Positions 26,830 to 36,001 of a stretch of DNA of 64,000 nucleotides are shown one piece after another. The notes below the pieces were generated by a model. That model did no database searches and was not told the origin of the DNA. It saw only the letters and a program-made list of their open reading frames with translations. The translations under genes were made by a program, and so were the position numbers. The number at the start of each line of letters is the position of its first letter. Within the stretch, counting starts at the first letter, position 1. This DNA is from Catenulispora acidiphila DSM 44928 (GTDB lineage: Bacteria; Actinomycetota; Actinomycetes; Streptomycetales; Catenulisporaceae): positions 310,001 through 374,000 of the forward strand of contig NC_013131.1 in the NCBI RefSeq assembly GCF_000024025.1, read 5' to 3'.

Positions 26830-27918
26830 CTACGGCAGGTATACGCCGCGCAGTCGGCCGACGTCCCGCATACGCCTCTCGGCGAGCCGGTCGGCGGCCA
26901 CAGACGGGGGAACGCCCTCCTCCGAGGCCAGGGAGTAGATCCGCATCGTCGTGTCGAAAATGCCCGAGGCGCGGCGCTTGGCGCGTTCGAAGTCGAAGCC
27001 GTGGATCTCGTCTGCGACCTGGATCACACCGCCGGAGTTCACCAGGTAGTCGGGGGCGTAGAGGATGCCGCGGGCTTCCAGCTGCTTCTCCACGCCGGTG
27101 TGCGCGAGCTGGTTGTTGGCGGCGCCGCAGACGATCTTGGCGGTGAGGGCGGCGACGGTGGCGTCGTCCAGGGCGCCGCCGAGGGCGCACGGGGCGTAGA
27201 CGTCTATGTCGGCCGCGATCAGGTCCTCGGTGGTGGAGACCAGCTCGACCTGCGCGTAGTTGTCGCGCAGCCACTGGATCGCGCCCTCGTACGGGTCGGT
27301 GGCCACGATCGAGGCGCCGTCCTCGATCAGGTGCCCGATCAGGTAGCGGCCGACCTTGCCGACGCCGGAGATGCCGACCCGCTTGCCGGCCAGCGAGGGC
27401 GAGCCCCACAGGTACTCGGCGGAGGCGCGCATGCCCTGGAAGACGCCGTAGGCGGTGAGCACGGAGGAGTCGCCCGCGCCGCCGGACTCCATGGAGCGGC
27501 CGGTGACGAACCGGGACTCCTTGGCGACCACGTCCATGTCCTGCACGTAGGTGCCGACGTCGCACGCGGTGTAGTAGCGGCCGTTGAGGGACTGCACGAA
27601 GCGGCCGTAGGCGCGCAGCAGCGCCTCGGTCTTGATCTCGCTCGGGTCGCCGATGATGACGGCCTTGCCGCCGCCGAGGTCCAGACCGGCGAGGGCGTTC
27701 TTGTACGACATGCCCCGCGACAGGCGCAGGACGTCCTTCAGCGCGTCCTGCTCGGTGGCGTAGGGGAAGAAGCGAGTACCGCCGAGCCCAGGACCGAGCA
27801 GGGTGTTGTGAACCGCGATGATGGCCTTCAGGCCGGTCTCTTCGTCGCGGCAGTACACCACTTGCTCGTGGTCGCTGGCGAATACCTCGCTGACGTCGTT
27901 GTCAGGCTTGTCAGACAC
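26830..27918 (-). CDS. Leucine/valine-type amino acid dehydrogenase
   Basis: 362 residues from the GTG at 27918, which has AGGAG 8 nt upstream; the open frame extends much further but only into a promoter region. It is a Glu/Leu/Phe/Val dehydrogenase family member: [13 protein letters not shown], the catalytic-Lys loop [13 protein letters not shown], and the dinucleotide fold [16 protein letters not shown]. It interconverts branched-chain amino acids and keto acids with NAD. In Streptomyces the valine dehydrogenase vdh occupies the same position between purM and bldC, so Val/Leu catabolism is likely; exact substrate preference cannot be read from sequence. Confidence 0.92.
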   Translation of the reverse strand: MSDKPDNDVSEVFASDHEQVVYCRDEETGLKAIIAVHNTLLGPGLGGTRFFPYATEQDALKDVLRLSRGMSYKNALAGLDLGGGKAVIIGDPSEIKTEALLRAYGRFVQSLNGRYYTACDVGTYVQDMDVVAKESRFVTGRSMESGGAGDSSVLTAYGVFQGMRASAEYLWGSPSLAGKRVGISGVGKVGRYLIGHLIEDGASIVATDPYEGAIQWLRDNYAQVELVSTTEDLIAADIDVYAPCALGGALDDATVAALTAKIVCGAANNQLAHTGVEKQLEARGILYAPDYLVNSGGVIQVADEIHGFDFERAKRRASGIFDTTMRIYSLASEEGVPPSVAADRLAERRMRDVGRLRGVYLP

Positions 27919-28164
27919 TGCGTTGCTCCTGATGGTGACTGGTGGCCGGGGAGGCTTGCTGTGGTAGTAGAGGCCTCCGTCTGGCGGGGCCGCGCGGGGA
28001 TCGCCCGGTCTGAACCCCAAGGGATGGAGGCAGTATGGACGAAGCCTATTCGTCGGCGGGGGGCGAACGAGCGCGCGGGGCGCGGGTGGCGCGGAGTCCG
28101 CGGGAGGGCTGTGGGTCGGTCCATGCGTGACGCGCCGGAGCGCCATTGGTGAGAGCATCACTAC

Positions 28165-29100
28165 GTGCGCGCATCCCCCGGCGGCGCGATTCCGGCGCCC
28201 TACATGGCCTACCTGCGGGTCTATGAACCGCTGGCCGCGTTTCCGGCTGGGGAGCGCGCCGAGTGGGAAGCCTGGCTGCTGCGGAACCCGGAGCCCAAGA
28301 GCCTCGCCGAGGAGCAGAGCGCGTCGCTGCGCGGGCTGGTGGCGGTTCCCCCGATCGCCGTGCCGGAGAACGAGTCCCGGGTCGCCTATGTGCTCGACAA
28401 CGGTGAGACGACCCTGCTGTGTCCATGGCAGTCGCGGCTGCGGTCCTGGCTGGCGCTGACCGAACTGCGCGCGGTCCACGGCGACGGCGGCGTCCGGCTG
28501 TTCTGGCCGCGGGGCGTCCTGGAACGCGCCGACAGCGAATACGAGCGGTGGTGGGCCGAGGACCCGGAGGCGCTGCCGCACATCCTGACCGCGTCCTGGC
28601 AGGTGCCGATCCGCTGGCTCGTCCTGTTCGGCCTGGAGGACGCGGTGACCGATGCGGACGGTCCCGGCGACCGGAGCGATCGCGGCGACCGCGGCGAGGC
28701 CGGCGAGGGCGACGAGAAGGTCGCCGCCGTCACCCTCCAGTTCCGCACCGCGATGAGCCAGGCGCGCAAGCGCTGTGCCAGGGCGCTGCGAGTCCTCAAG
28801 CGGTCTCTGGGGGCGGGACCGCTTGTGGAGGCCGTGGAGACGCTGGGAATGTGGCTGGAGGAGTTCCACCCGCACTCGGTCGTCGAACTCGATTACGGGG
28901 GTCTGATGGGGTTGCTGGTGGCCCAGGGCGCCTTGGGCGCCGAGGAGCGGGTGGACGGAATCGTCCTGGACTGCTCCGTCCGTTATGTGGCAGACGGTCT
29001 CGCCGCCCTGGCTCAGGGTGACGATACCGGGGTCACCGCCGCGTATCTGCGGTATCGCGCCAAGTGGGACGCCGTCCGGGTGCTCGCCCGGGCGAACTGA
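28165..29100 (+). CDS. Conserved hypothetical protein upstream of bldC, 311 aa
   Basis: A soluble protein without recognisable catalytic motif. Ordered segments such as [49 protein letters not shown] and [14 protein letters not shown] are separated by an Asp/Gly/Arg-rich linker (~170-190). The C-terminal half is helical. A gene of this kind occupies the same place before bldC in Streptomyces (my recollection of the locus). The start is taken as GTG 28165 and has no clear ribosome site, so it may be off by a few codons. It is divergent from the dehydrogenase. Confidence 0.72.
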   Translation: MRASPGGAIPAPYMAYLRVYEPLAAFPAGERAEWEAWLLRNPEPKSLAEEQSASLRGLVAVPPIAVPENESRVAYVLDNGETTLLCPWQSRLRSWLALTELRAVHGDGGVRLFWPRGVLERADSEYERWWAEDPEALPHILTASWQVPIRWLVLFGLEDAVTDADGPGDRSDRGDRGEAGEGDEKVAAVTLQFRTAMSQARKRCARALRVLKRSLGAGPLVEAVETLGMWLEEFHPHSVVELDYGGLMGLLVAQGALGAEERVDGIVLDCSVRYVADGLAALAQGDDTGVTAAYLRYRAKWDAVRVLARAN

Positions 29101-29499
29101 CGGACGAGTCGGGCCCTCAGAGGTCTTCCGCCCGGCCGCGGTCCGTGTCAAGATCACTCCACTGACGGCTTCCCGCCCGCCCCGGGGGTCGAATCCGGGC
29201 ATGGCGGGTGAAGCAACCACCTGATGCCGTCCTCGATCGACACAGCGTTACAAGGGTGAAGCTGTCCGTATATCGGCACCTACGTCCGCGGTCGGCCGGT
29301 GCGGGTTTTGTGTATCGATTTCATAGATATCGCCCACGGCCCCGGTTGGATGGTGTACTTGTACTGTGAACGACAAGCCGTTCGTCCTATAACCGACACG
29401 GCCGCACGGTCTTCCCGGGACCGGGCAAGCGAGGCTATCGGGGAGGGTCCACGAGAAATCGGGCGCGCTGGGCGCCCGTTTCCGTCAGGAGGAGTCCAT
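29101..29499 (+). promoter_or_regulatory. bldC: 399-base gap holding the bldC promoter and leader
   Basis: No gene is supported in this gap. Immediately before bldC lies AGGAGG (29488-29493), 6 nt from the ATG. Upstream is an AT-richer stretch (29300-29360) in which the bldC promoter probably sits, but I cannot assign hexamers with confidence. A long untranslated leader is likely. Confidence 0.4.
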
Positions 29500-29703
29500 A
29501 TGACCGCACGTACGCCGGACGCTGAGCCTCTGCTCACGCCCGCCGAGGTCGCCACGATGTTCCGCGTCGACCCCAAGACGGTCACGCGCTGGGCCAAGGC
29601 CGGCAAGCTGACCTCGATCCGCACCCTGGGGGGTCACCGCCGCTACCGCGAGCAGGAGGTGCGCGCTCTGCTGAACGGCATCCCGCCGCAGCGTGAGGGC
29701 TGA
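29500..29703 (+). CDS. bldC: BldC-type MerR-like developmental regulator
   Basis: 67 residues from the ATG that follows AGGAGG. A single winged helix-turn-helix of the MerR type: LLTPAEVATMFRVDPKTVTRWAKAGKLTSIRTLGGHRRYREQEVRALL. The length and sequence match Streptomyces BldC (68 residues), which binds tandem direct repeats and holds back sporulation genes during vegetative growth. The frame is open to an upstream start at 29299, but the ribosome site and family length favour 29500. A strong hairpin follows the gene. Confidence 0.95.
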   Translation: MTARTPDAEPLLTPAEVATMFRVDPKTVTRWAKAGKLTSIRTLGGHRRYREQEVRALLNGIPPQREG

Positions 29704-29751
29704 ACCGCCCAGGGAATCTCGTCGTAGTGCCCAACGGGGGACGTACAGGCG

Positions 29752-29781
29752 ACGCTCCAAGGGACGGGCCCCTTGGAGCGT
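29752..29781 (+). terminator. bldC terminator
   Basis: ACGCTCCAAGGG (29752-29763) and CCCTTGGAGCGT (29770-29781) form a perfect 12-bp stem with a 6-base loop, followed by TTCGC. It stands 48 bases after the bldC stop. Confidence 0.85.
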
Positions 29782-29880
29782 TTCGCATAAGTAGCCCCCG
29801 CCTTGCCACCACCTCGGGTCACGACCCACACGGCGCCCCCGCCCCGAACTCCCGTTGGCGCCCGCGTGGGGAAAAAACGT

Positions 29881-29920
29881 AACGCCCGCCATCTGGCCGA
29901 TGTCCCAGGAGGCGGGCGTT
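29881..29920. terminator. Middle hairpin in bldC-chitinase gap
   Basis: AACGCCCGCC (29881-29890) pairs perfectly with GGCGGGCGTT (29911-29920) across a 20-base loop. It may serve either strand. Confidence 0.55.
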
Positions 29921-29939
29921 GTCGTGCCCGCGTCATGCG

Positions 29940-29980
29940 AAGGCGCCGGTACCGCCTGTGGGGAGCGGTACCGGCGCCTT
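29940..29980 (-). terminator. Chitinase terminator
   Basis: AAGGCGCCGGTACCGC (29940-29955) and GCGGTACCGGCGCCTT (29965-29980) make a perfect 16-bp stem with a 9-base loop, 28 bases beyond the chitinase stop on the minus strand. Confidence 0.85.
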
Positions 29981-30008
29981 CCGCTTCGAGGCCGCCGCCG
30001 GGTGGGGG

Positions 30009-31532
30009 TCAGCCCGTGAAGGCCTCGAAGGTGTGCGCGAAGTCGTACGTGTTCTGCTGGATCGAGGAGCAGGTGGGGGAAGCCCACGACGACGGCTGCG
30101 CACACGCCTGGTCCCGCGTCAGGGACCACATGGCCAGCCGGCCGATGTGGTGCTGCGCGGCGAACTGTTCCACGACCGAGGCGTCGGAGACCTGGAACAC
30201 CTCGTCGGAGGTGTCGTTGACGCCGATCATCGGGGTGATCCCGACCATCGACCACAGCTGGGCGTCGGTCGCGCCGGGGTAGACGCTCTTGAGCTGGTCG
30301 TGCACGGACTGCGCGGACTGGTCGGCGTACTGGCCCATCTTCCCGGACGGGCTCGGGGCGGCCCAGTCGCCGAAGTCCATGGCCATCACGTTCACGACCG
30401 AGATCTTCAGGTTGTTCGTGGCCGCCGCGGTGACGATGTTCACCCCGTCCTGGGTCAGCCCGGAGGGCAGGACCGGCAGGGTCAGCGACACGTCCAGGGT
30501 CTTGCCGGCGGCGGCGTAGTCCGCCTGCAGCTGCGCCAACGCCTGGGCCCGGCGGGTGATCGAGGCCTGATCGGTGGTGGCCGCGCCCTCGATGTCGAAG
30601 TCCACGTGGGTCAGGTTGTAGGCGTCGATCACCGACTTGTAGGCGGCCTTCAGGCTCGGCACGTCCTTGCAGGCGCCGGCCAGCTCGGTGCCGTTGGCGC
30701 CGCCGAAGGAGGCGATGACGTCGCCGCCCTTGGCGCGCAGGTCGGCGACGCCCGCCTTCAGGGCGCCTTCGAAGCCGGCGTCGGCCGAGCCGTTCCACGC
30801 CGGGGTGCAGCCGCTGCCGCCGGCGAGCATGAACGCCGCGGTCACGTCCTTCGCCCCGGCCGCCGTCGCGATCGCGCCGAGGTCTTGGCGCTGGCTGGTG
30901 TCCACGTAGGGCGCGAAGCTGTAGGAGCCGCTGGAGGCGGGCGGCGGCGGCACCGAGGAGGGAGCCGAGGACGGCGCGCTGCTCGGTGCCGAGGACGGGA
31001 CGCTGCTCGGCGCGCTCGACGGAGCGCTGCTGGGAGCCGAGCTGGAACCCGGTGCCGTGCTCGGGGCGCCGCCGGGCGCCGAGCTCTGACCGCCGCCGGG
31101 CGTCCCGCCGTCGCAGGACGCTCCGTTGACCAGGCAATTCTGCGGCGCGGTGGACCCGGAGGTGGCGTCCACCACGAAGCCGAACGTCGCGCTGGTCCCG
31201 GTGGCTATGTCGCCGGCCCAGGTCGGATTGGCGACCGTGATGTGCTGCCCGGCGGCGGTCATGGTGCCGTTCCACAGGGAGCTGATGCGCTCCCCGGACG
31301 GCAGGTCGAAGGAGACGGTCCAGCCGTGCACGGTCTGGCCGGTGCTGTTGGCGATCGTGTACTGGCCCTGGAAGCCGGTACCCCAGTCGGACGTTTTGGC
31401 GAAGGCGGCCGTGACGCTGCCACTGCTGCTTCCGGCGGCGCCGGCCGAGAAGGCGGCGACGGCCCCGGCGCCGACGACGGCAGCGGTGGCGAGTGAGATC
31501 CCTATGACGCGGGCGCGCTTCGACAGTCCCAT
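30009..31532 (-). CDS. Secreted chitinase: CBM2 plus GH18
   Basis: 507 residues from ATG 31532 (AGGAGA about 12 nt upstream). A Sec signal peptide covers ~1-34 (KRARVIGISLATAAVVGAGAVAAFSAGA). The next domain is a family 2 carbohydrate-binding module with surface Trp residues (SDWGTGFQGQYTIAN, ISSLWNGT, NPTWAGDI). A Ser/Ala/Pro linker (~140-185) follows. The GH18 domain starts at YSFAPYVDTSQ and contains the catalytic HVDFDIEGA (DxDxE with the acid Glu). It should hydrolyse chitin outside the cell. It is transcribed alone, toward a strong terminator. Confidence 0.95.
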   Translation of the reverse strand: MGLSKRARVIGISLATAAVVGAGAVAAFSAGAAGSSSGSVTAAFAKTSDWGTGFQGQYTIANSTGQTVHGWTVSFDLPSGERISSLWNGTMTAAGQHITVANPTWAGDIATGTSATFGFVVDATSGSTAPQNCLVNGASCDGGTPGGGQSSAPGGAPSTAPGSSSAPSSAPSSAPSSVPSSAPSSAPSSAPSSVPPPPASSGSYSFAPYVDTSQRQDLGAIATAAGAKDVTAAFMLAGGSGCTPAWNGSADAGFEGALKAGVADLRAKGGDVIASFGGANGTELAGACKDVPSLKAAYKSVIDAYNLTHVDFDIEGAATTDQASITRRAQALAQLQADYAAAGKTLDVSLTLPVLPSGLTQDGVNIVTAAATNNLKISVVNVMAMDFGDWAAPSPSGKMGQYADQSAQSVHDQLKSVYPGATDAQLWSMVGITPMIGVNDTSDEVFQVSDASVVEQFAAQHHIGRLAMWSLTRDQACAQPSSWASPTCSSIQQNTYDFAHTFEAFTG

Positions 31533-31686
31533 GATCGTGCGGTGTCTCCTTGCGGTCGGGCGATCAGGTGGTGGCACTGTGAGCCAACCGCATGTTCGAT
31601 CCGCGAGGGGAGGTGGTTAAAGCGATCCGGTGCGGATCTTGACCGCCTCTTGGCATTCGCACGGGTGTTCTTGGCATCGCCTTTAC

Positions 31687-32703
31687 TCAGTTTGCGAGCC
31701 CACTACCGCCGGCCGCGCCTTCGGGCCCTGAGAAGACCTTCAACAGCAGGTAAAACGCGGGCAGGATGACCACCATCCCGAAGCCCATCGCGATCAGCAG
31801 GGCGTGCAGGTTCGCCGGTCCGGCCGCCGAGCCGCGGGCCGTCGCCGCCCCGACCGCCAGATCCGGGTACTGAGCCGCGGCCCAGCCGAGCAGCACGCCG
31901 ATCACCGCCGTGGCGGCCGTCGCGCGGGCCAGGACGTAGTGCCGCTTCCAGATCACCGCGAGGGAGCCGAATCCGCAGACCACTGCGACGGCCACGAAGG
32001 GGATCGAGCGCTCGGTGAAGCGGTGCGCGACGATCGGCGCGTCCTGATACAGCAGCGGCAGCAGGGCCATGCTGACGACCCCGGCCACCGCCGCCGCGCC
32101 GAGCGCCCTGCGCCGGAAGGCCGGGACCAGGTCCTCGGTCTCCGGGTCAGTGCCGGCGTCGTGGCAGAGGTAGACGGCGGCCAGGAACGCGGTCACCACG
32201 ACCGCGAAGACGCCGGCCACCAGCGTGAAGGGGGAGTCGAACGGGGTCAGCGGACCGGAGGTGGCGGTGATCTTGCCGGTCGCCAGCGCCGCGCCGCTGA
32301 CGCCGAGCATGAACGGGGTGATCGAGGAGGCCACCGCGAAGACCCGGCTCCACAGGCTGTCGGGCCCGGCGGCGCCCTCGCCGTAGGCGCGGTAGACGTA
32401 CGCCGCCCCGCGCAGCACGATGCCGGCCAGCGCCAAGGCCAGCGGCAGTTCCAAGCCGCGCGCGATGATGCCGAAGGCGGTCGGGAAGCCGCTGAAGGTC
32501 GCGACGATCACGAAGATCAGCCAGACGTGGTTCGCCTCCCAGACCGGGCCGAGCGCATGGGCGATGAGGCGGCGCTCGCGGTCGGCGTGGCGGCCGCGAG
32601 CCAGCAGATCCCAGACCCCGGCGCCGAAGTCGGCGCCGGCGAGCAGGGCGTAGGCGGCCAGGGCGCAGACGATCACGCCCAGGAGGAGGTCGACGGCGGT
32701 CAT
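31687..32703 (-). CDS. cydB: Cytochrome bd oxidase subunit II
   Basis: 338 residues, with about eight or nine membrane helices. Family features are the N-terminal YALLAGADFGAGVWDLL, GPVWEANHVWLIFVIVATFSGFPTAF and the middle SPFTLVAGVFAVVVTAFLAAVYL. Together with CydA it forms the bd quinol oxidase of the cytoplasmic membrane, used at low oxygen or when the bcc-aa3 branch is limited. The start overlaps the cydA stop (ATGA). The cydCD exporter genes that often follow in actinomycetes are absent here. Confidence 0.96.
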   Translation of the reverse strand: MTAVDLLLGVIVCALAAYALLAGADFGAGVWDLLARGRHADRERRLIAHALGPVWEANHVWLIFVIVATFSGFPTAFGIIARGLELPLALALAGIVLRGAAYVYRAYGEGAAGPDSLWSRVFAVASSITPFMLGVSGAALATGKITATSGPLTPFDSPFTLVAGVFAVVVTAFLAAVYLCHDAGTDPETEDLVPAFRRRALGAAAVAGVVSMALLPLLYQDAPIVAHRFTERSIPFVAVAVVCGFGSLAVIWKRHYVLARATAATAVIGVLLGWAAAQYPDLAVGAATARGSAAGPANLHALLIAMGFGMVVILPAFYLLLKVFSGPEGAAGGSGLAN

Positions 32704-34181
32704 CGGGCTGCTCCTTCCAGTTCGGGGCTGCTTTCGGGGGTGCTTTCGGCGTTGGTCTCAGTGCTCTCGGGGCTGTCTTCCGCATCGCCCTCAGAGCCCG
32801 AAGGCTCGTGCGTGGGGGACTCAGGGTCTTGCGGACCCGACGGCTCGGCGCCTTCCGCCAGCTCCGGCGGGGCGCCGGTCGCCAGCCGGCGCAGGATCAG
32901 CAGCAGCGCCGTGGCCAGTCCCAGGTAGACCGCGATCGTGGCGATCAGCGACCAGCCGATGCCGCCGCTGGTGGTCGCCGCCTGGCGCACGGTCATCCGG
33001 CCGTAGACGATCCACGGCTGGCGCCCGGCCTCGGTGACCTCCCAGCCGGCCAGCATCGCGGCCATCGCCGCCGGGCCGGTCAGCGCGCCGGCCAGCAGCC
33101 AGGGCCGGGTCAGCGGGATCAGGGGACGGACACCCTTGCGGCGGCGCCAGAGCGCGACCACGGCGAGCAGCCCGGCGAGGCCGAGGATCGCCATGCCGCC
33201 GCCGACCATCGTGTCGAAGGCCAGGTGCACCACCGGCGTCGCGGGCTGCTGCTTGGCGGGCAGGATGTCCAGACCCCGGATGGTCTTGTCGGTCCGGAAG
33301 CCGGTCAGCAGGGACAGCCCGTCCGGGATCTCGATGCCGAAGCGGGTCTTGCCGGTGCTCGGGTCGTAGATCCCGCCGAGGGTCAGCGGGGCGTGGCTCT
33401 GGGTGTGGGTCAGGGCTTCCATCGCGGCGAGCTTCGCGGGCTGGTACTTCTCGACCACGCGCGCGGCCAGGTCGCCGACCACCAGCTGGAGCGGCGCCGC
33501 CGCCAGGACCGTGACCAGCCCGACACGGAAGCCGCGCCGGTGATAGGAGTCGCGCCGCCCGCGCAGCATCCCGACCGCGTAGACCGCGGCGACCACGCCG
33601 CCGGTGCACATGATCGCGGCGAGCAGCATGTGCAGCGACTCCGGCAGCGCGCCCGGGCCGGTGAGCGGCGCCAGCGGTTCGGCGGAGACGACCTTGCCGC
33701 CGACCTCCTTGACGCCGGTCGGGACGTTCATCCAGGAGTTCGCGGTGACGATGAACAACGTCGAGAGCGTGCCGGAGATGGCGATCGGCCAGAGCGTGAG
33801 CCAGTGCGCACGCGGCGACAGGCGCTTCCAGCCGTAGAGGTAGAGGCCGACGAAGATCGCCTCGGCGAAGAAGGCGAAGGCCTCCAGCGTGAAGGGCAGC
33901 CCGAGCACCCCGCCGTAGCGCGCCATGAACGCCGGCCACAGCAGCCCGAACTCGAAGGACAGGACGGTCCCGGACACCGCGCCGATGGCGAACAGCACCG
34001 CCATCACCCGCGACCACTTGCGGGTCAGGGCGAGCCACACCGGATCGCGGGTCTTCAGCCAGCGGCCCTCGGTGACCAGCAGGAGCCAGGGCAGCCCGAC
34101 CCCGAAGACGGCGAAGACGATGTGGAAGGCGAGCGAGAACCCGGTCTCGATGCGGGCGTCGCTGAGACTGCTGCCGAGCAT
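32700..34181 (-). CDS. cydA: Cytochrome bd oxidase subunit I
   Basis: 493 residues from ATG 34181, with GGGAG 5 nt upstream. The N-terminus ARIETGFSLAFHIVFAVFGVGLPWLLLVTEGRW contains the heme-ligand His and the GRW motif. Hydrophobic helices alternate through ~450 residues, with a short Q-loop (GIEIPDGLSLL region). The last ~45 residues are a Pro/Glu/Ser-rich acidic tail that is not part of the oxidase core. CydA binds hemes b558, b595 and d and oxidises menaquinol. The promoter region carries two palindromes shared with divergent blaI. Confidence 0.96.
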   Translation of the reverse strand: MLGSSLSDARIETGFSLAFHIVFAVFGVGLPWLLLVTEGRWLKTRDPVWLALTRKWSRVMAVLFAIGAVSGTVLSFEFGLLWPAFMARYGGVLGLPFTLEAFAFFAEAIFVGLYLYGWKRLSPRAHWLTLWPIAISGTLSTLFIVTANSWMNVPTGVKEVGGKVVSAEPLAPLTGPGALPESLHMLLAAIMCTGGVVAAVYAVGMLRGRRDSYHRRGFRVGLVTVLAAAPLQLVVGDLAARVVEKYQPAKLAAMEALTHTQSHAPLTLGGIYDPSTGKTRFGIEIPDGLSLLTGFRTDKTIRGLDILPAKQQPATPVVHLAFDTMVGGGMAILGLAGLLAVVALWRRRKGVRPLIPLTRPWLLAGALTGPAAMAAMLAGWEVTEAGRQPWIVYGRMTVRQAATTSGGIGWSLIATIAVYLGLATALLLILRRLATGAPPELAEGAEPSGPQDPESPTHEPSGSEGDAEDSPESTETNAESTPESSPELEGAAR

Positions 34182-34197
34182 GGGCACTCCCAAAGTT

Positions 34198-34232
34198 TCT
34201 ACGTTCCGTAGAAGTTCTACCAGTTGTAGAGT
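34198..34232. promoter_or_regulatory. Twin palindromic operators between cydA and blaI
   Basis: TCTACGTTCCGTAGA (34198-34212) and TCTACCAGTTGTAGA (34216-34230) are two perfect TCTAC-N5-GTAGA inverted repeats whose centres are 18 bases apart. The second overlaps the blaI -10 TAGAGT (34227-34232), and the first lies 16 bases ahead of the cydA start. The layout resembles BlaI/MecI operators (TACA-N2-TGTA class), so BlaI should repress both itself and cydAB. I saw no Rex-type TTGTGAA-N5-TTCACAA site here. Confidence 0.75.
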
Positions 34233-34238
34233 AACCCC

Positions 34239-34628
34239 ATGGCGAACGAGCGCGCAGGCGGCCCCCCGAGGTTGGGCGAACTGGAGCGCGCGGTGATGGA
34301 CGTCCTGTGGAACGCCCCCGACGGAAGCACCGCGCAAGAGATCGTCGAACGCCTGGCGGCGCGCGACGGCACGGCGGAGCTGGCGGCCACGACGGTGCTG
34401 ACGGTGCTGGATCGCTTGCGCCGCAAGGACTTCGTCGAGCGCGAGCGTGTCGGCCGGGCGCATCGCTATCGGGCGGCGCGGACGCGGGACGACGTCATCG
34501 CCGCCTCGATGCTCGCCGTCCTGGAGACGACGGACGACCGGCGCTCGGCGCTGGTGCGCTTCGCGGGATCGGTGTCGGCCGAGGAGGCCGCGCTGCTGCG
34601 GGAGGCGCTGGCCGGGCTGGAGGAGTAG
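34239..34628 (+). CDS. blaI: BlaI/MecI/CopY-family repressor
   Basis: 129 residues. The winged helix-turn-helix covers LGELERAVMDVLWNAPDGSTAQEIVERLAARDGTAELAATTVLTVLDRLRRKDFVERERVGRAHRY, and the C-terminal helices mediate dimerisation. In this family a linked M56 membrane protease triggers proteolysis of the repressor. The ATG is 6 nt after TAGAGT, so the mRNA is leaderless. The divergent cydAB and the twin operators indicate that the oxidase, rather than a beta-lactamase, is a direct target. Confidence 0.92.
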   Translation: MANERAGGPPRLGELERAVMDVLWNAPDGSTAQEIVERLAARDGTAELAATTVLTVLDRLRRKDFVERERVGRAHRYRAARTRDDVIAASMLAVLETTDDRRSALVRFAGSVSAEEAALLREALAGLEE

Positions 34629-34920
34629 GCGCGGGCGAGTCGGCGGTGGCGAGGCAGCCGTGGCACATCGGCTGTGGTCGATCAGGGCTGTGGCGAATCA
34701 GCTGCGGCGTGGCAGCCGTGGCACCTCAGCTGTGGCGAGGCAGCCGTGGCACATCGGCGGTGGCCAATCAGCGCTGCGGCGAATCAGCGGTGGCAAGGCG
34801 GCCGTGGCACATCGGCTGTGGCTGGTCAGCTGCGGCCGATCAGCGCTGCGGCATATCAGCGGTGGCGAGGCAGTCGTGGCCGAACAGCTGTGTCCCGTCA
34901 GCTGTGGCCAATCAGTCACC
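34629..34920. repeat. Reiterated intergenic tract between blaI and M56 gene
   Basis: About 290 bases consist of variants of GGCACATCGGCTGTGGC, GGCCAATCAGCGCTGCGGC, GGCAGCCGTGGCACATC and GCGGTGGCAAGGC. The phrases alternate ATCAGC/ATCGGC with GTGGC/GCGGC at roughly 10-30 base intervals. All three forward frames are open in parts but give only repetitive peptide. The phrases differ from those after purB. Confidence 0.75.
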
Positions 34921-35020
34921 CGCAGGCGCGACGTGCACCGCGGCAGGTCTGAGAAGCTGGTCATGATGATCGCGCCGACCGTCCCGGGCTCGCCGACCGC
35001 CGTCTCGCAGGTGGCCGGCC

Positions 35021-35965
35021 GTGTTCGCTGACGCCTGGCCGCTGGCCGTCCTCGCGATCCTGCTCGCCTGGCCGGTCCCGGTGTTCCTGGCCCGCGCCGC
35101 TTGGCCGCGGCGGCATGCGCGCGCCGCCATCGCGTTGTGGCAGGCGGTCGGCGTCGCCGGTGGTCTGGCGCTGATCGGGGCGCCGTTGGCGGTGGGCGTC
35201 GCCCCGCTCGACGGTCATCTGCGCACCGGGCTGGTCGAGCTGTGGCGCGACGCCTTCCATCTGCGCGTGCCCGCGGCGCTCGGTCTGGCCCAGGAGATCG
35301 CGCTGGCGCTCGCCGCCGTGCTGACGGTCCGGCTGGTCGGTGTGACCTTGCTCTCGGCGTGGCGGATAGAGCGCGATCTGCGGCGCCAGCGCGACGCCGT
35401 CGACCTCGCCGCCGAGCACGCCGACCGGGATCTGCGCGTCCTGGAACACGCCGCGCCCGCCGCCTACTGCCTGCCCGGCACGCGGCCGCGCATCGTCATC
35501 ACCGAGGGCACCATCGCCGCACTCGCCCCCGACGAGCTCGAAGCGGTCCTCGCCCACGAGCGCGCCCACGCCCGGTGGCGCCACGAGCTCGTGGTCCAGC
35601 CCTTCGTCGCCTGGGAGTCGGCGCTGCCGCTGCCTCCGGCCCGGCGCGCGACCGCCTCGGTCACCGCCCTCGTCGAGATGCTCGCCGACGACCACGCCGC
35701 CCGCTCCGTCGGACGTCCGGCACTGGCCCGCGCGCTCGTCGCTATCGGCGGCACCGCCGGTCCGGTACCGAATCAGCGCACGGACGGCGCCCCGGGTTCC
35801 GGCTCCGATCCCAACCCCGTCCGCGCCACGCCGACCCTCGACCGCGTCCAGCGCCTGGTCCGCCGGCCCAAGGCGACCAGCCTCGCCGAACGCCTCATCG
35901 GCCCGGCGGCCTGGCTCGCCGCGGTGCTGCTCGTCGCCGGGCCGACCTGGTACGTCCTGCGCTGA
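35021..35965 (+). CDS. M56-family (BlaR1-like) membrane metallopeptidase
   Basis: 314 residues with four hydrophobic segments (near 5-25, 37-60, 85-110 and at the C-terminus). The zinc-protease motif is VLAHERAHARWRHEL (HExxH with His-Glu-Arg-Ala-His), with a downstream Glu in LVEMLADDHAARSVG. M56 proteins sense a signal at the membrane and inactivate the BlaI-type repressor. No penicillin-binding sensor domain is present, so the signal is not a beta-lactam by this route. The GTG start has no clear ribosome site. A 392-base repeat-filled gap separates it from blaI. Confidence 0.88.
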   Translation: MFADAWPLAVLAILLAWPVPVFLARAAWPRRHARAAIALWQAVGVAGGLALIGAPLAVGVAPLDGHLRTGLVELWRDAFHLRVPAALGLAQEIALALAAVLTVRLVGVTLLSAWRIERDLRRQRDAVDLAAEHADRDLRVLEHAAPAAYCLPGTRPRIVITEGTIAALAPDELEAVLAHERAHARWRHELVVQPFVAWESALPLPPARRATASVTALVEMLADDHAARSVGRPALARALVAIGGTAGPVPNQRTDGAPGSGSDPNPVRATPTLDRVQRLVRRPKATSLAERLIGPAAWLAAVLLVAGPTWYVLR

Positions 35966-36001
35966 CGCTCGTGTGCCGACGTTCGTGTGCTGACTCGCGA
36001 C

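Noticed and set aside
29299-29499. Longer BldC form from an upstream start
   Set aside because: The extension is not family-like and the AGGAGG site directly precedes ATG 29500.
34182-34238. Rex operator for cydAB
   Set aside because: No TTGTGAA-N5-TTCACAA-like sequence is visible; the palindromes fit a BlaI-type site instead.
34239-35965. Beta-lactam resistance sensor operon
   Set aside because: There is no beta-lactamase and the M56 protein lacks a penicillin-binding domain; cydAB is the adjacent divergent target.
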